Shown here: positions 24,414-32,623 of the stretch, piece after piece
Layout: each line of letters begins with the position of its first letter
Position numbering within the stretch: the first letter of the stretch is position 1
Assembly: GCF_030063135.1 (NCBI RefSeq)
Contig: NZ_JASISO010000026.1
Span: 1 to 64,000 of the forward strand
Length of the DNA stretch: 64,000 bases
From: Streptomyces sp. G-G2
GTDB lineage: Bacteria; Actinomycetota; Actinomycetes; Streptomycetales; Streptomycetaceae
Reading direction: 5' to 3'
Translations under genes and position numbers: made by a program
The notes under the pieces: model-generated
Seen by the model: only the letters and a program-made list of their open reading frames with translations
Databases searched by the model: none
Told to the model about the DNA's origin: nothing

Positions 24414-25942
24414 GCGGCTCCCTCTGGCTCAAGATCCCCGGCGGGGACACCCTGCCCGCCATCCCCCGGCCCCGGCGCACCGGGCCGGGGGTGCCCGCCG
24501 CCGACCCGATGGACGAACTCGCCGAACGGCTCGGCCCGTTCATCGCCGCCGCCGTGCACCCCGACGAGATAGCCGCCGTCCTCGAATCCGACGGCATGAC
24601 CGACGAGCACATCCGGCTCGCCTACGGCCGCCACGACTCCTTCGGCCTCGCCGAGGAGCTGTACGCCCGGGTGCCCCGGTCCTTTCCCGAGCCCGCCGAG
24701 ACCCCCGACCCCTGGAAGGTCTCCCTCACCGCCTGCCTGCTGCGCGGGGTGATCTTCGCGCTGCCCGGGCTCGCCTACATCCTGGGCGCGCCCCTGCTGG
24801 AGGGGCCGCCCGACCGGCTCGGGCTGCCCGCCGGGACCCTGACCCTGCTCGCCGGGGCCCTCATCGGCTGGGTCTGGGACCAGACCCTGTCCCACCGCGC
24901 CTACTCCTGGCTGGGCCTGGGCGACCGGGCCGCCGCCGGGCGGACCCTGCTCGTCGGCGCCCCGGCGGGCGCCCTGCTGGGGAGCGCCGCCGCGCTCGCC
25001 GTCCCCGGGAGCCCCGCCTTCTCCTACGTCTTCGCCGCCGGTCAGGCCCTGTACGTCGGGGCCGCGACCGTGCTGCTCGTGCTCGGCCGGGAGCGGCTCC
25101 TGCTCTGCGCCCTGCTGCCCATGGCGGGCGGCGCGGTGCTGTCGCTGACCGTGGGCATGGCGACCCCGCTCCGGGTCGCCCTGCTCGCCGTGTCCCTGCT
25201 CGCGGCCTGCACCCTCGCCCTGCGGGAGCTGCCGCTGGCCGCGGGGGTACGGACGGCGGGGCGCCGGATCCGCGACCGGGTCCGGCGGGGTCCCGGGGAG
25301 GGCCCGGTGCGCTGGCGGATGCTGCGGGGCGCCGAGGAGGAGTTCGCCCCGCGCGGCCCCCGGCTCGCCGACTCCGTGCCCTTCGGGGTGTTCGGCCTGG
25401 GCACCGGCCTGCTCGTGCTCTACGCCGCCCTCGGCGAGGTGCTCGCGGGCGGCCCCGCCGAGGCGGTCGCGGCCCCCTCGGCGGTGGCCCTCACCCTCAG
25501 CATGGGCCCCGCCGAATGGCTGCTCCACCGCTTCCGCAGCGGCTCCCTCGCGGGGCTGCGGGCCGCCCGCTCCTCCCGCGCGTTCTGGGGGCGGATGCTG
25601 CTCACCCTGGCCCGCTGCCTGGCCTCGTACCTGATGGTGCTGCTCGCGCTGGGCATCGCCGGAACCCTGCTGTGGCCGGGGGCGCCCGGACTGACCGGGG
25701 TCCGGGTGGCCACCCTGCTGCTGCTCGGCGCCGTGATGTGGACCGGGCTGCTGCTCCAGTCCTTCGGCGCGGTCCGGACCGCCGCCGGGGTGTGCGCGAG
25801 CGCCGCCGCCGCGCAGAGCCTGGCCCTGCTGACCGGCTTCGGCCAGCCCCGGCTGGTCCAGCTGGTGGTGGCGGGGACGGCGGCCGCGGTCCTGGCCGCG
25901 CTGGTCTGCGTACTCCTCGGCCGCGCGACGGCGCACCGCTGA
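24410..25942 (+). CDS. polytopic membrane protein, candidate polymer exporter (PelG-like role)
   Basis: 510-residue protein with a ~95-residue cytoplasmic N-terminus and about 12 hydrophobic segments, for example LRGVIFALPGLAYILGAP, LTLLAGALIGWVWDQ, VPFGVFGLGTGLLVLYAAL and ASYLMVLLALGIAGTLLW. A basic cytoplasmic loop lies near residues 280-325 (RTAGRRIRDRVRRGPGEGPVRWRM). I see no glycosyltransferase or ATP-binding motif. PelG is also a 12-TM protein of similar length and works with PelF, so an export or polymerase-partner role is inferred from context, not from clear sequence identity. The GTG at 24410 overlaps the glycosyltransferase stop. The next gene begins 2 bp after its stop. Confidence 0.72.
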   Translation: MSGSLWLKIPGGDTLPAIPRPRRTGPGVPAADPMDELAERLGPFIAAAVHPDEIAAVLESDGMTDEHIRLAYGRHDSFGLAEELYARVPRSFPEPAETPDPWKVSLTACLLRGVIFALPGLAYILGAPLLEGPPDRLGLPAGTLTLLAGALIGWVWDQTLSHRAYSWLGLGDRAAAGRTLLVGAPAGALLGSAAALAVPGSPAFSYVFAAGQALYVGAATVLLVLGRERLLLCALLPMAGGAVLSLTVGMATPLRVALLAVSLLAACTLALRELPLAAGVRTAGRRIRDRVRRGPGEGPVRWRMLRGAEEEFAPRGPRLADSVPFGVFGLGTGLLVLYAALGEVLAGGPAEAVAAPSAVALTLSMGPAEWLLHRFRSGSLAGLRAARSSRAFWGRMLLTLARCLASYLMVLLALGIAGTLLWPGAPGLTGVRVATLLLLGAVMWTGLLLQSFGAVRTAAGVCASAAAAQSLALLTGFGQPRLVQLVVAGTAAAVLAALVCVLLGRATAHR

Positions 25943-25943
25943 C

Positions 25944-26618
25944 ATGACCGGAGAAGTGAAGGAACACATGCTGCTGGTGCCCCTGTACGAGCATCCCGCC
26001 GACCAGCCGGAGGCCTGGGAGACCCTGATCCGGTCCGCGGGCCGCCTGCACTCGGTCGTGCTCAACCCCGACAGCGGCCCGGGCGCCGCCCCCGACGAGC
26101 GGTTCGCGGCCGTCGCGGAGCGGCTGCGCGCGGCGGGCGTGCCCGTCCTGGGCTACGCCGACACCGACTACGGGCGGCGCCCGCACGCGGCCGTGGTCCA
26201 GGACCTGCTGCGCCACCGCGACTGGTACGGCGCCGACGGCGCGTTCCTCGACCAGGCCGCCGCCGACGGGGACCAGCTGGCCCACTACCGGCGGCTCGGC
26301 GTCGCCGCCCGGGCCGCGGGCGCCCGTACGCTCGTACTCAACCACGGGGTGCACCCCCACCCCGGGTACGCCGAACTCGCCGATCTGCTGGTCACCTTCG
26401 AGGGCCCGTGGGACGCCTACCGGGACGCGGTCGCGGTCCCGCCCTGGACCGCCGACCATCCCGCGCAGCGGTTCTGCCACCTGGTGTACGCGGTCCCGCC
26501 GGGCGCGCCGACCGCCGAACTGGCCGCGCAGCGCGGGGCGGCGGTGCACTGCGCGGTCCCGGGCACGGGGGCGCACCCGTGGGGGACCCTGCCGTACGCA
26601 CTGGAGGCCGCCGGATGA
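25944..26618 (+). CDS. spherulation-specific family 4 (Sph3/GH135-like) protein
   Basis: 224-residue TIM-barrel-like protein of the spherulin-4 family. Motifs in order: VLNPDSGPG (39-47), GYADTDYG (70-77), DGAFLDQ (98-104), LNHG (132-135) and TFEGPWDAY (151-159). Fungal Sph3 is a GH135 galactosaminogalactan hydrolase whose catalytic Asp-Glu pair, as I recall, sits at the DGAFLDQ position; here the pair is D103-Q104. E153 would match the other acid. No signal peptide is visible, so the protein is predicted cytoplasmic. The start may be ATG 25944, or ATG 25968 with GAAGGA ahead of it. It overlaps the next gene by ATGA. Confidence 0.8.
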   Translation: MTGEVKEHMLLVPLYEHPADQPEAWETLIRSAGRLHSVVLNPDSGPGAAPDERFAAVAERLRAAGVPVLGYADTDYGRRPHAAVVQDLLRHRDWYGADGAFLDQAAADGDQLAHYRRLGVAARAAGARTLVLNHGVHPHPGYAELADLLVTFEGPWDAYRDAVAVPPWTADHPAQRFCHLVYAVPPGAPTAELAAQRGAAVHCAVPGTGAHPWGTLPYALEAAG

Positions 26619-27454
26619 GCGGAACGACCGCCTGGCGGGCGCGCGCCCTGTGGCTGCTGCCGCTGCTGCTGCTCGCGGCGGCCTGTACGGCGGGTCCCGA
26701 GGGGGGCGGCGACGACGGCCCGGCCCCCGGCCCGGCGCCCACCCGGGCGCCGGGGGAGCGCTGGCAGCCCGCGCCGCGGGTGAGCTGGCAGTGGCAGCTG
26801 ACGGGGAAGCTGGACACCTCGGTGAACGCGGCCGTCTACGACGTGGACGGGTTCACGACGAGCAAGGAGCAGGTCGCGGGCCTGAAGAAGGACGGCCGCG
26901 AGGTGATCTGCTACCTGTCGACCGGCGCGTGGGAGGACTTCCGGCCGGACGCGGGGGCGTTCCCGAAGGACATGCTCGGCAAGGGCAACGGCTGGGAGGG
27001 GGAGCGCTGGCTGGACATCCGGCGGCTCACCGAACTGGAGCCGCTGATCGCCAAGCGCTTCGACATGTGCAGGTTCAAGGGCTTCGACGCGGTGGAGCCC
27101 GACAACATGGACGGCTACCGCAACACCTCCGGCTTCCCGCTGAGCGCCGAGGACCAGCTGCGCTACAACCGGCTGATCGCGAGACTGGCGCACGACCGGG
27201 GGCTCGCGGTGGGCCTCAAGAACGACCTCGACCAGGTCCCGCAGCTGGTCGGCGACTTCGACTTCGCGGTCAACGAGCAGTGCGCGCAGTACGGCGAGTG
27301 CGAGCGGCTGACCCCGTTCGTCGCGGCGGGCAAGGCCGTCTTCCACGTGGAGTACGAGCTGCCGCTGGGCCGGTTCTGCGCCCGGTCCAAGGAGCTGGGG
27401 CTCAGCTCGCTGGAGAAGAAGTACGAGCTGGGAGCGTGGCGCAAGGCGTGCTGA
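26615..27454 (+). CDS. GH114-type endo-alpha-1,4-polygalactosaminidase lipoprotein (Ega3-like)
   Basis: 279-residue lipoprotein with lipobox LAAAC (C24) after a Leu-rich signal. A Gly/Pro-rich spacer is followed by the GH114/DUF297 barrel (about 50-279). Family motifs: WQWQLTGKLD, YDVDGF (D76), VICYLSTGAWEDFRPD, the catalytic-site DAVEPDNMDGY (E161, N164), LKNDLDQ and FAVNEQC (E221). Enzymes of this family cleave alpha-1,4-galactosamine polymers. Placement outside the membrane next to a PelF-type glycosyltransferase suggests trimming or release of the cluster's own polymer. It starts in the ATGA overlap with the Sph3-like gene and ends the cluster. Confidence 0.88.
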   Translation: MSGTTAWRARALWLLPLLLLAAACTAGPEGGGDDGPAPGPAPTRAPGERWQPAPRVSWQWQLTGKLDTSVNAAVYDVDGFTTSKEQVAGLKKDGREVICYLSTGAWEDFRPDAGAFPKDMLGKGNGWEGERWLDIRRLTELEPLIAKRFDMCRFKGFDAVEPDNMDGYRNTSGFPLSAEDQLRYNRLIARLAHDRGLAVGLKNDLDQVPQLVGDFDFAVNEQCAQYGECERLTPFVAAGKAVFHVEYELPLGRFCARSKELGLSSLEKKYELGAWRKAC

Positions 27455-27494
27455 GCGCGGGAACGGACCGGGAACGGATCCACGCCGGAGCCGC

Positions 27495-27538
27495 GCCGCG
27501 CTCACACGGGCAGGATGCCGCGCTCACACGGGCAGGAT
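27495..27538. repeat. 22-bp perfect tandem duplication at the 3' end of the histidine kinase gene
   Basis: The 22 bases at 27517-27538, which include the kinase's last codons and stop, are repeated exactly at 27495-27516. The extra copy is non-coding and lies between the convergent GH114 and kinase genes. Confidence 0.85.
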
Positions 27539-28747
27539 CACGTGCACCCGGTAGCCGCCCCCGTACCGGGGCCCGGCGAAGCAGGAGCCGCCCAGGGCCC
27601 CGGCCCGCTCGCGCATGCCGAGCAGGCCGTGCCCGCCGCCCGGATCCGCCGGCTCGGGCGAGGAGTCCGCGCCGGAGCCGCCGTCGTCCAGCACGGTGAC
27701 CTCGGCCGAGGAGCCGACCCGGACGACGCTGACCTCGGCGCGGGCCCCCGGCCCGGCGTGCTTGCGTACGTTCGTCAGCGCTTCCTGGATCACCCGGTAC
27801 GCGGCCAGGTCCACGGCGGCGGGAAGGGCCGCGTCCCGGCCCGGGCCCAGCTGGACGATCACGTCCACCGGCAGCCCGGCGTGCCGGAAGGTGTCCACCA
27901 GCGCGTCCAGGACCGCGAGCCCCGGCGCGGGCTCGGTCGGGGCCTCCGGGTCACCGGACTGGCGCAGCAGGCCGACGGTGGCCCGCAGTTCGTTCAGCGC
28001 GGAACGGCTGGCGTCCCGTACGTGCGCCAGGGCTTCCTTCGCCTGGTCGGGGCGCTTGTCCATGACGTGCGCGGCCACCCCCGCCTGCACGTTGACCAGG
28101 GCGATGTGGTGCGCCACCACGTCGTGCAGGTCGCGGGCGATCCGCAGCCGCTCCTCGGCGACCCGGCGCCGGGCCTCCTCCTCGCGGGTGCGCTCCGCGC
28201 GTTCGGCCCGCTCCCGGATCGCGTCGATGAAGGCGCGGCGGCTGCGGACGGCGTCCCCGGCGGCCGCGGCCATCCCGGTCCACGCGAAGAGCCCCAGGTT
28301 CTCCTGCGCGTACCAGGGCAGCGGCCCGGCCAGCATCGCCACCCCGGTCAGCCCGGCCATGGTGAGCAGCCCGACCCGCCAGGTGGTGGGCCGGTCGGTG
28401 CGCGCGGCCAGGGTGTACAGGGCGACCACCGCGCCCATCGCGACGGGCGCCCGGGGGGCCCCGGTGATCAGCTCGGTCAGGGTGAGCGCGCTGGTCACGG
28501 CGAGCACGGCCAGCGGGTGGCGCCGCCGCAGCACCAGGGCCGCGGCGGCGAGCACCATCAGCGCCAGGGACAGGGGCTGGGGGGCGCGCGTACCGAAGGC
28601 GGGCCCGTGCGGCCCGTGCGGGTCGGCGAATGACCCGATGACCATGGCGGTGAACACCCCGGCGGCGAGCAGGGCATCGGTGGCGAGCGGGTGCGCGCGC
28701 ATCCAGTGCCGGGTACCGGCCAGGGGCGGCCCGAAGGGTGTGGTCAC
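27524..28747 (-). CDS. NarL-type sensor histidine kinase (HisKA_3)
   Basis: 407-residue membrane kinase. The N-terminal half has 5-6 membrane segments (DALLAAGVFTAMVIG, LALMVLAAAALVLRRR, LAVLAVTSALTLTELI and others) with no large extracellular sensor domain. A coiled-coil linker (about 170-200) leads to the dimerisation motif RIARDLHDVVAHHIALV, with phosphoacceptor H208. The HATPase region has QEALTNVRKHAG (N box), DDGGSGAD and GHGLLGMRERAGALGG. No response regulator gene is adjacent; the nearest is at 38.76 kb. The GTG at 28747 lies 8 nt after minus-strand TACCGT (28756-28761), so a leaderless promoter within the upstream gene's 3' end is likely. Confidence 0.88.
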   Translation of the reverse strand: MTTPFGPPLAGTRHWMRAHPLATDALLAAGVFTAMVIGSFADPHGPHGPAFGTRAPQPLSLALMVLAAAALVLRRRHPLAVLAVTSALTLTELITGAPRAPVAMGAVVALYTLAARTDRPTTWRVGLLTMAGLTGVAMLAGPLPWYAQENLGLFAWTGMAAAAGDAVRSRRAFIDAIRERAERAERTREEEARRRVAEERLRIARDLHDVVAHHIALVNVQAGVAAHVMDKRPDQAKEALAHVRDASRSALNELRATVGLLRQSGDPEAPTEPAPGLAVLDALVDTFRHAGLPVDVIVQLGPGRDAALPAAVDLAAYRVIQEALTNVRKHAGPGARAEVSVVRVGSSAEVTVLDDGGSGADSSPEPADPGGGHGLLGMRERAGALGGSCFAGPRYGGGYRVHVILPV

Positions 28748-28753
28748 GGGAAG

Positions 28754-29500
28754 CTACGGTACGGCCTGCGGGCCGCCCGGCGCGGGCAGCGTGGGCGAGG
28801 GCGGCGGCGGGGGCCTGCGCCCCGGCGGGACGCGCCGCCGCGCACCCCAGGTGGCGCGGACCAGGCACACCACCATGACCGCCGCGATGGCCGCCAGGTG
28901 CTCCTTGCCCGCCAGGTTGTTCTTGACGGCCACCTCGATGATCATCGCGGCGATGACCAGGCCGCCCGTGACGTACGCCCGGTAGCGCCAGCACACGAAC
29001 ACCGCGAGCCCCACCACCGCCGCCGAGGGCCCGGTGTCATTGACCACCCGGTCCGTCAGCGGCAGCCCGAAGGGGTGCTCCGGGCTGAGCGACAGCCCGA
29101 TCCGCGCGTACGTCGTACCGGCCAGCGTGGCGACGTACCCGATCAGCAGGGTCCGCCACCAGCCGATGCAGATCTCCGCGATCCCGAACACCAGCAGCAT
29201 CTGGAGCAGCGCCCCCCAGACCGGCAGGTCCAGGGCGGGCACGAACAGCGACAGCGGGGTGCGGATCAGGGCCAGCCAGAACGGGTCGACGGCCTTCACC
29301 GATCCGAGGTTCTGGACCGGCTGGAAGCCCCATGACTGGTTCTGCACGATCTGGAAGACCGTCGTCAGGAGGACGGCGCCGATCGACATGGGAACCGCCC
29401 GCCACCCCTTGGCGGCGAGCGTGTCCCGGACGGTCCAGTACAGGGGCCCCCACTCACGGCGGGCGAACCGCCGCAGGGGGGATGTGCTCCATGCTGTCAA
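28754..29500 (-). CDS. rhomboid-like membrane protein
   Basis: About 248 residues with 5-6 membrane segments. VNDTGPSAAVVGLAVF resembles the rhomboid active-site serine loop, and GKEHLAAIAAVM resembles the histidine helix, so this is a rhomboid-fold protein that may or may not be proteolytic. The C-terminus is a Pro-rich cytoplasmic tail (PPGRRPPPPPSPTLPAPGG). The start is uncertain: TTG 29500 overlaps the stop of the upstream lysyltransferase-like gene and has GGAG 8 nt ahead; GTG 29533 is the alternative. It is translationally coupled to the upstream gene and ends 6 bp before the kinase gene. Confidence 0.68.
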   Translation of the reverse strand: MTAWSTSPLRRFARREWGPLYWTVRDTLAAKGWRAVPMSIGAVLLTTVFQIVQNQSWGFQPVQNLGSVKAVDPFWLALIRTPLSLFVPALDLPVWGALLQMLLVFGIAEICIGWWRTLLIGYVATLAGTTYARIGLSLSPEHPFGLPLTDRVVNDTGPSAAVVGLAVFVCWRYRAYVTGGLVIAAMIIEVAVKNNLAGKEHLAAIAAVMVVCLVRATWGARRRVPPGRRPPPPPSPTLPAPGGPQAVP

Positions 29501-31365
29501 CGATGGGTCTCCAGGTGTCTGCGGTGCAGCCACTTCGGCAGTCCGGGAGCCTCCAGGAAGCCCTCGGCGCGGCCCGCCGCGATACCGATCCGCAGCAGGT
29601 CCGAACTCTTCTCGAAGAGCATGAACCGCGGTTCCCAGATCGGCCGGTATTTGGCGTTGGCCCGGTAGAGCGACTCGATCTGCCACCACCGGGAGAAGAA
29701 GCTGAGCAGCGACCGCCACATCCGCAGCACCGGACCGGCGCCGAGCTTGGACCCGCGCTCGAAGACGGACCGGAACATCGCGAAGTTCAGCGAGACCTGG
29801 ACGACCCCGATGTCCTTGGAGCGTTCCAGGAGTTCGATGACCATGAACTCCATCAGGCCGTTCTCGGAATCCCGGTCACGGCGCATCAGGTCGAGCGACA
29901 GACCCTTGGGTCCCCACGGTACGAAGGACAGCACGGCCCGCAGCTCGCCCTTGCCGTCGGTGCACTCCAGCATCACGCACTGACCGTCCCCCGGATCACC
30001 CAGGCGGCCCAGCGCCATGGAGAACCCGCGCTCGGTCGCGCCGTCGCGCCAGTCGTCGGCGCGGCGCAGCAGGACGTCCATCTCGTCGGCCGGGATGTCC
30101 GCGTGCCGTCGGATCCGCACGTCGTACCCGGCCCGCTTGACCCGGTTGTAGGCCTGCCGGACGGTCCGCATCGCGCGGCCCTCCAGCGTGAACTCGTCGG
30201 TCTCCACGATGGCCTCGTCGCCCAGCTCCAGGGCGTCCAGGCCGTGCCGCGCGTAGATCGTGCCCGCTTCCTCGCTCGCGCCCATCACGGCGGGCACCCA
30301 GCCGTGCTCGCGGGCCTCCGCCAGCCACGGCTCGATCGCGCCGGGCCACGCCTCGGGGTCGCCGATCGGGTCGCCGGACGCCAGCGAGACCCCGCCGACC
30401 ACCCGGTAGGTGACCGCGGCCTTGCCGGTGGGGGACCAGATGACGCTCTTCTCGCGGCGCAGCGCGAAGTAGCCCAGCGAGTCGCGGTCGCCCTGCTTGG
30501 CGAGCAGCGCGCGCAGCCGCTCCTCGTCCTCCTCGCCCAGCGGGTCGACGGCGCGGCGGGACCGGAAGGCGGCGAACAGCACCGCCAGCAGGAGCATCGT
30601 CGACATGACGTTGATGAAGACGTCCACCCAACTGGGCGTGGTGATCCCGCTCAGCGTCTGGTCGTCCGGCGCCAGCGTCACGAGCCGCATCACGCCGTAG
30701 CGCCAGCGGGTCAGGAACGTCACGCCGGTCTGGTCCGGAGCCTGGTTGGTCGCGCCCACCAGCAGCGCGGCGACCAGCGAGGTGATCAGCAGGCCCACGG
30801 CCGCGACCACGGTCGCCAGCTTCGGGTTGGACCGGTCACCGCGCGCGTAGAACTCCTTGCGGCCCAGCAGCAGCGCCCCGACGAACGAGGCGGTCAGCAC
30901 GAGCGACACCCAGTTCTGGGTGTGCGAACGGAACTCGGGGTAGTACGAGGTGCACGTCACCAGGGCGAAGGCGAGCAGCAGCAGCCCGCTCAGCACCAGG
31001 TTGAGGATCCAGGCGGCCCGCTTGCGGCGCCCCATGGTCACCGCGAGCAGCAGCGAGAACAGGCCGGACGCGAAACCGGCCGTCAGGAGGTATGGCGTGT
31101 AGAAGTCGGCGGTGTTGTGGTCGCGCAGGTCCTGCCCGAGCGAAAGCCACACCGCGCTGAGGAAGTTGATGAAGGTGACGGCGCGCAGGTACCACACCGC
31201 GAACGCGGCGCCGCGCCGCGATCGGGCGCTCCCCCTGCCGGTTTCCCGGCTGCCCCCCGCCTTGTCGGCGTCGCCGCCGGAGTCTTTCCTGCCGCTCGGA
31301 TCCCCACCGGGTCGTCGGTCGGTGTTCCGGTCGGTGTCTGCGCTGGTCAAACGGACCTCTCCCAT
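29497..31365 (-). CDS. MprF-like phosphatidylglycerol lysyltransferase-domain protein (DUF2156)
   Basis: 622-residue protein. About 60 charged N-terminal residues are followed by six or seven membrane segments to about residue 260, then a soluble double-GNAT DUF2156 domain to the end (GYFALRREKSVIWSPTGKAAVTYRVVGGVSLASGDPIG, later SMALGRLGDPGD and LSLDLMRRDRDSENGLMEFMV). The domain transfers aminoacyl groups from aminoacyl-tRNA to phosphatidylglycerol in MprF/LpiA, which lowers surface charge. The exact amino acid is not readable. ATG 31365 lies 8 nt after minus-strand TATCAT (31374-31379) and is probably leaderless. It forms a unit with the rhomboid-like gene. Confidence 0.85.
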   Translation of the reverse strand: MGEVRLTSADTDRNTDRRPGGDPSGRKDSGGDADKAGGSRETGRGSARSRRGAAFAVWYLRAVTFINFLSAVWLSLGQDLRDHNTADFYTPYLLTAGFASGLFSLLLAVTMGRRKRAAWILNLVLSGLLLLAFALVTCTSYYPEFRSHTQNWVSLVLTASFVGALLLGRKEFYARGDRSNPKLATVVAAVGLLITSLVAALLVGATNQAPDQTGVTFLTRWRYGVMRLVTLAPDDQTLSGITTPSWVDVFINVMSTMLLLAVLFAAFRSRRAVDPLGEEDEERLRALLAKQGDRDSLGYFALRREKSVIWSPTGKAAVTYRVVGGVSLASGDPIGDPEAWPGAIEPWLAEAREHGWVPAVMGASEEAGTIYARHGLDALELGDEAIVETDEFTLEGRAMRTVRQAYNRVKRAGYDVRIRRHADIPADEMDVLLRRADDWRDGATERGFSMALGRLGDPGDGQCVMLECTDGKGELRAVLSFVPWGPKGLSLDLMRRDRDSENGLMEFMVIELLERSKDIGVVQVSLNFAMFRSVFERGSKLGAGPVLRMWRSLLSFFSRWWQIESLYRANAKYRPIWEPRFMLFEKSSDLLRIGIAAGRAEGFLEAPGLPKWLHRRHLETHR

Positions 31366-31449
31366 GGAAAGCGATGATATGGGGCCCGCCTTCCCTCGAA
31401 GAGCCGGAAGACCCCGGGCCTGGTCAGGGCGCCAAGGGTCCCCGACCAG

Positions 31450-32541
31450 TCACTCCGACGGCTCGGCCGCCGCCCTCCCCCGGACGTCGTCCGGGGGCAC
31501 CCCCGGCGGGAGTTCCGCCGCGAGTGCGGCGGCCGCCTGGACCAGGGGGAGTGCGAGCAATGCCCCGGTTCCTTCTCCTACGGTGACGCCGTGGTCGAGC
31601 ACAGGGTTGAGCGCCATCCGGTCCAGCGCCTTGGCCTGGCCCGGTTCGCCGCTCGCCTGCCCCGCCAGCCACCAGTCCGGCGCGCGGAACGCGGCCCGCT
31701 GGGCCACCAGACCGCAGGCCGCCGAGACGACCCCGTCCAGGATCACCGGCGTACGGCGCACCGCGCACTGGAGCAGGAAGCCGGTCATCGCGGCGACGTC
31801 CGCCCCGCCGACCGCCGCCAGCAGCGCCACCTGGTCGCCGAGGACCGGGCGGGCCCGGCGCAGCGCGTCACGGATCGCCGCGCACTTGCGCATCCACGTC
31901 AGGTCGTCGATGGGCGCGCCGCCGCGCCCGGTGACCACGGAGGCGTCGGTACCGCACAGCGCGGCGACCAGGGTGGCGGCGACCGTGGTCCCGCCGACGC
32001 TCAGGTCACCGAGGACCACGAGGTCGGTGCCGGAGTCGGCTTCCTCGTCGGCGATCGCGATGCCCAGGTTGATGGCGTCCCGGGCCTCCTCGACCGTCAT
32101 CGCGTCCTCACGGTCGATCCGGCCGCTGCCCCGGCGCACGCGGTGCTTGACCACGTCCTCGGGCAGCAGCGCCGGATCGCAGTCCAGGCCCGCGTCCACG
32201 ACCCGCAGCCCCGCGCCGAAGCGGGCGGCCAGGATCGATACGGGGCTGTGGCCGTCGAGTACGGCGCGCACCAGTTCGTGGGCGGAGCCGGCCGCGCGGG
32301 CGGAGACGCCCTCGGCGGCGATCCCGTGATCGGCGGCGAAGAGCACGACGCGGGGGCGTGTGATCGGCCTGACCGGTACGGCGCCCTGCGCGGCGGCGAG
32401 CCAGTCGGCCAGCTCGTCGAGCCGGCCCAGCGCCCCGGCGGGCACGGCCAGCCGTTCGCGGCGATCCTCGGCATCACGACGGACGCCCCCGTCGGGGCGC
32501 TCGATCAGATCGGAGAAGTCGTCGAGGTTCAGCGTGGTCAT
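31450..32541 (-). CDS. cobT: nicotinate-nucleotide-dimethylbenzimidazole phosphoribosyltransferase CobT
   Basis: Makes alpha-ribazole phosphate for the lower ligand of cobalamin. 363 residues. Motifs: PGALGRLDELADWLA near the N-terminus, VVLFAADHGIAAEGVS, GDLSVGGTTVAATL, ALLAAVGGADVAAMTGF, VILDGVVSAACGLVA, LDHGVTVGEGTGALLALPLVQAAAAL (catalytic Glu in VGEGTGA). ATG 32541 sits 7 nt after TACTCT on the minus strand (32549-32554), so it is probably leaderless; a longer start 36 bp upstream is less likely. CobU and CobS of the same pathway are encoded at 32.6 and 37.9 kb. Confidence 0.95.
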   Translation of the reverse strand: MTTLNLDDFSDLIERPDGGVRRDAEDRRERLAVPAGALGRLDELADWLAAAQGAVPVRPITRPRVVLFAADHGIAAEGVSARAAGSAHELVRAVLDGHSPVSILAARFGAGLRVVDAGLDCDPALLPEDVVKHRVRRGSGRIDREDAMTVEEARDAINLGIAIADEEADSGTDLVVLGDLSVGGTTVAATLVAALCGTDASVVTGRGGAPIDDLTWMRKCAAIRDALRRARPVLGDQVALLAAVGGADVAAMTGFLLQCAVRRTPVILDGVVSAACGLVAQRAAFRAPDWWLAGQASGEPGQAKALDRMALNPVLDHGVTVGEGTGALLALPLVQAAAALAAELPPGVPPDDVRGRAAAEPSE

Positions 32542-32623
32542 TTGCCGAAGAGTACCCGTGCGCGCCCGCCGGTTCATGCCTCAGTTCCGTCAACACCGGC
32601 GCGGCCGGACCCGTTCGGGAGGT

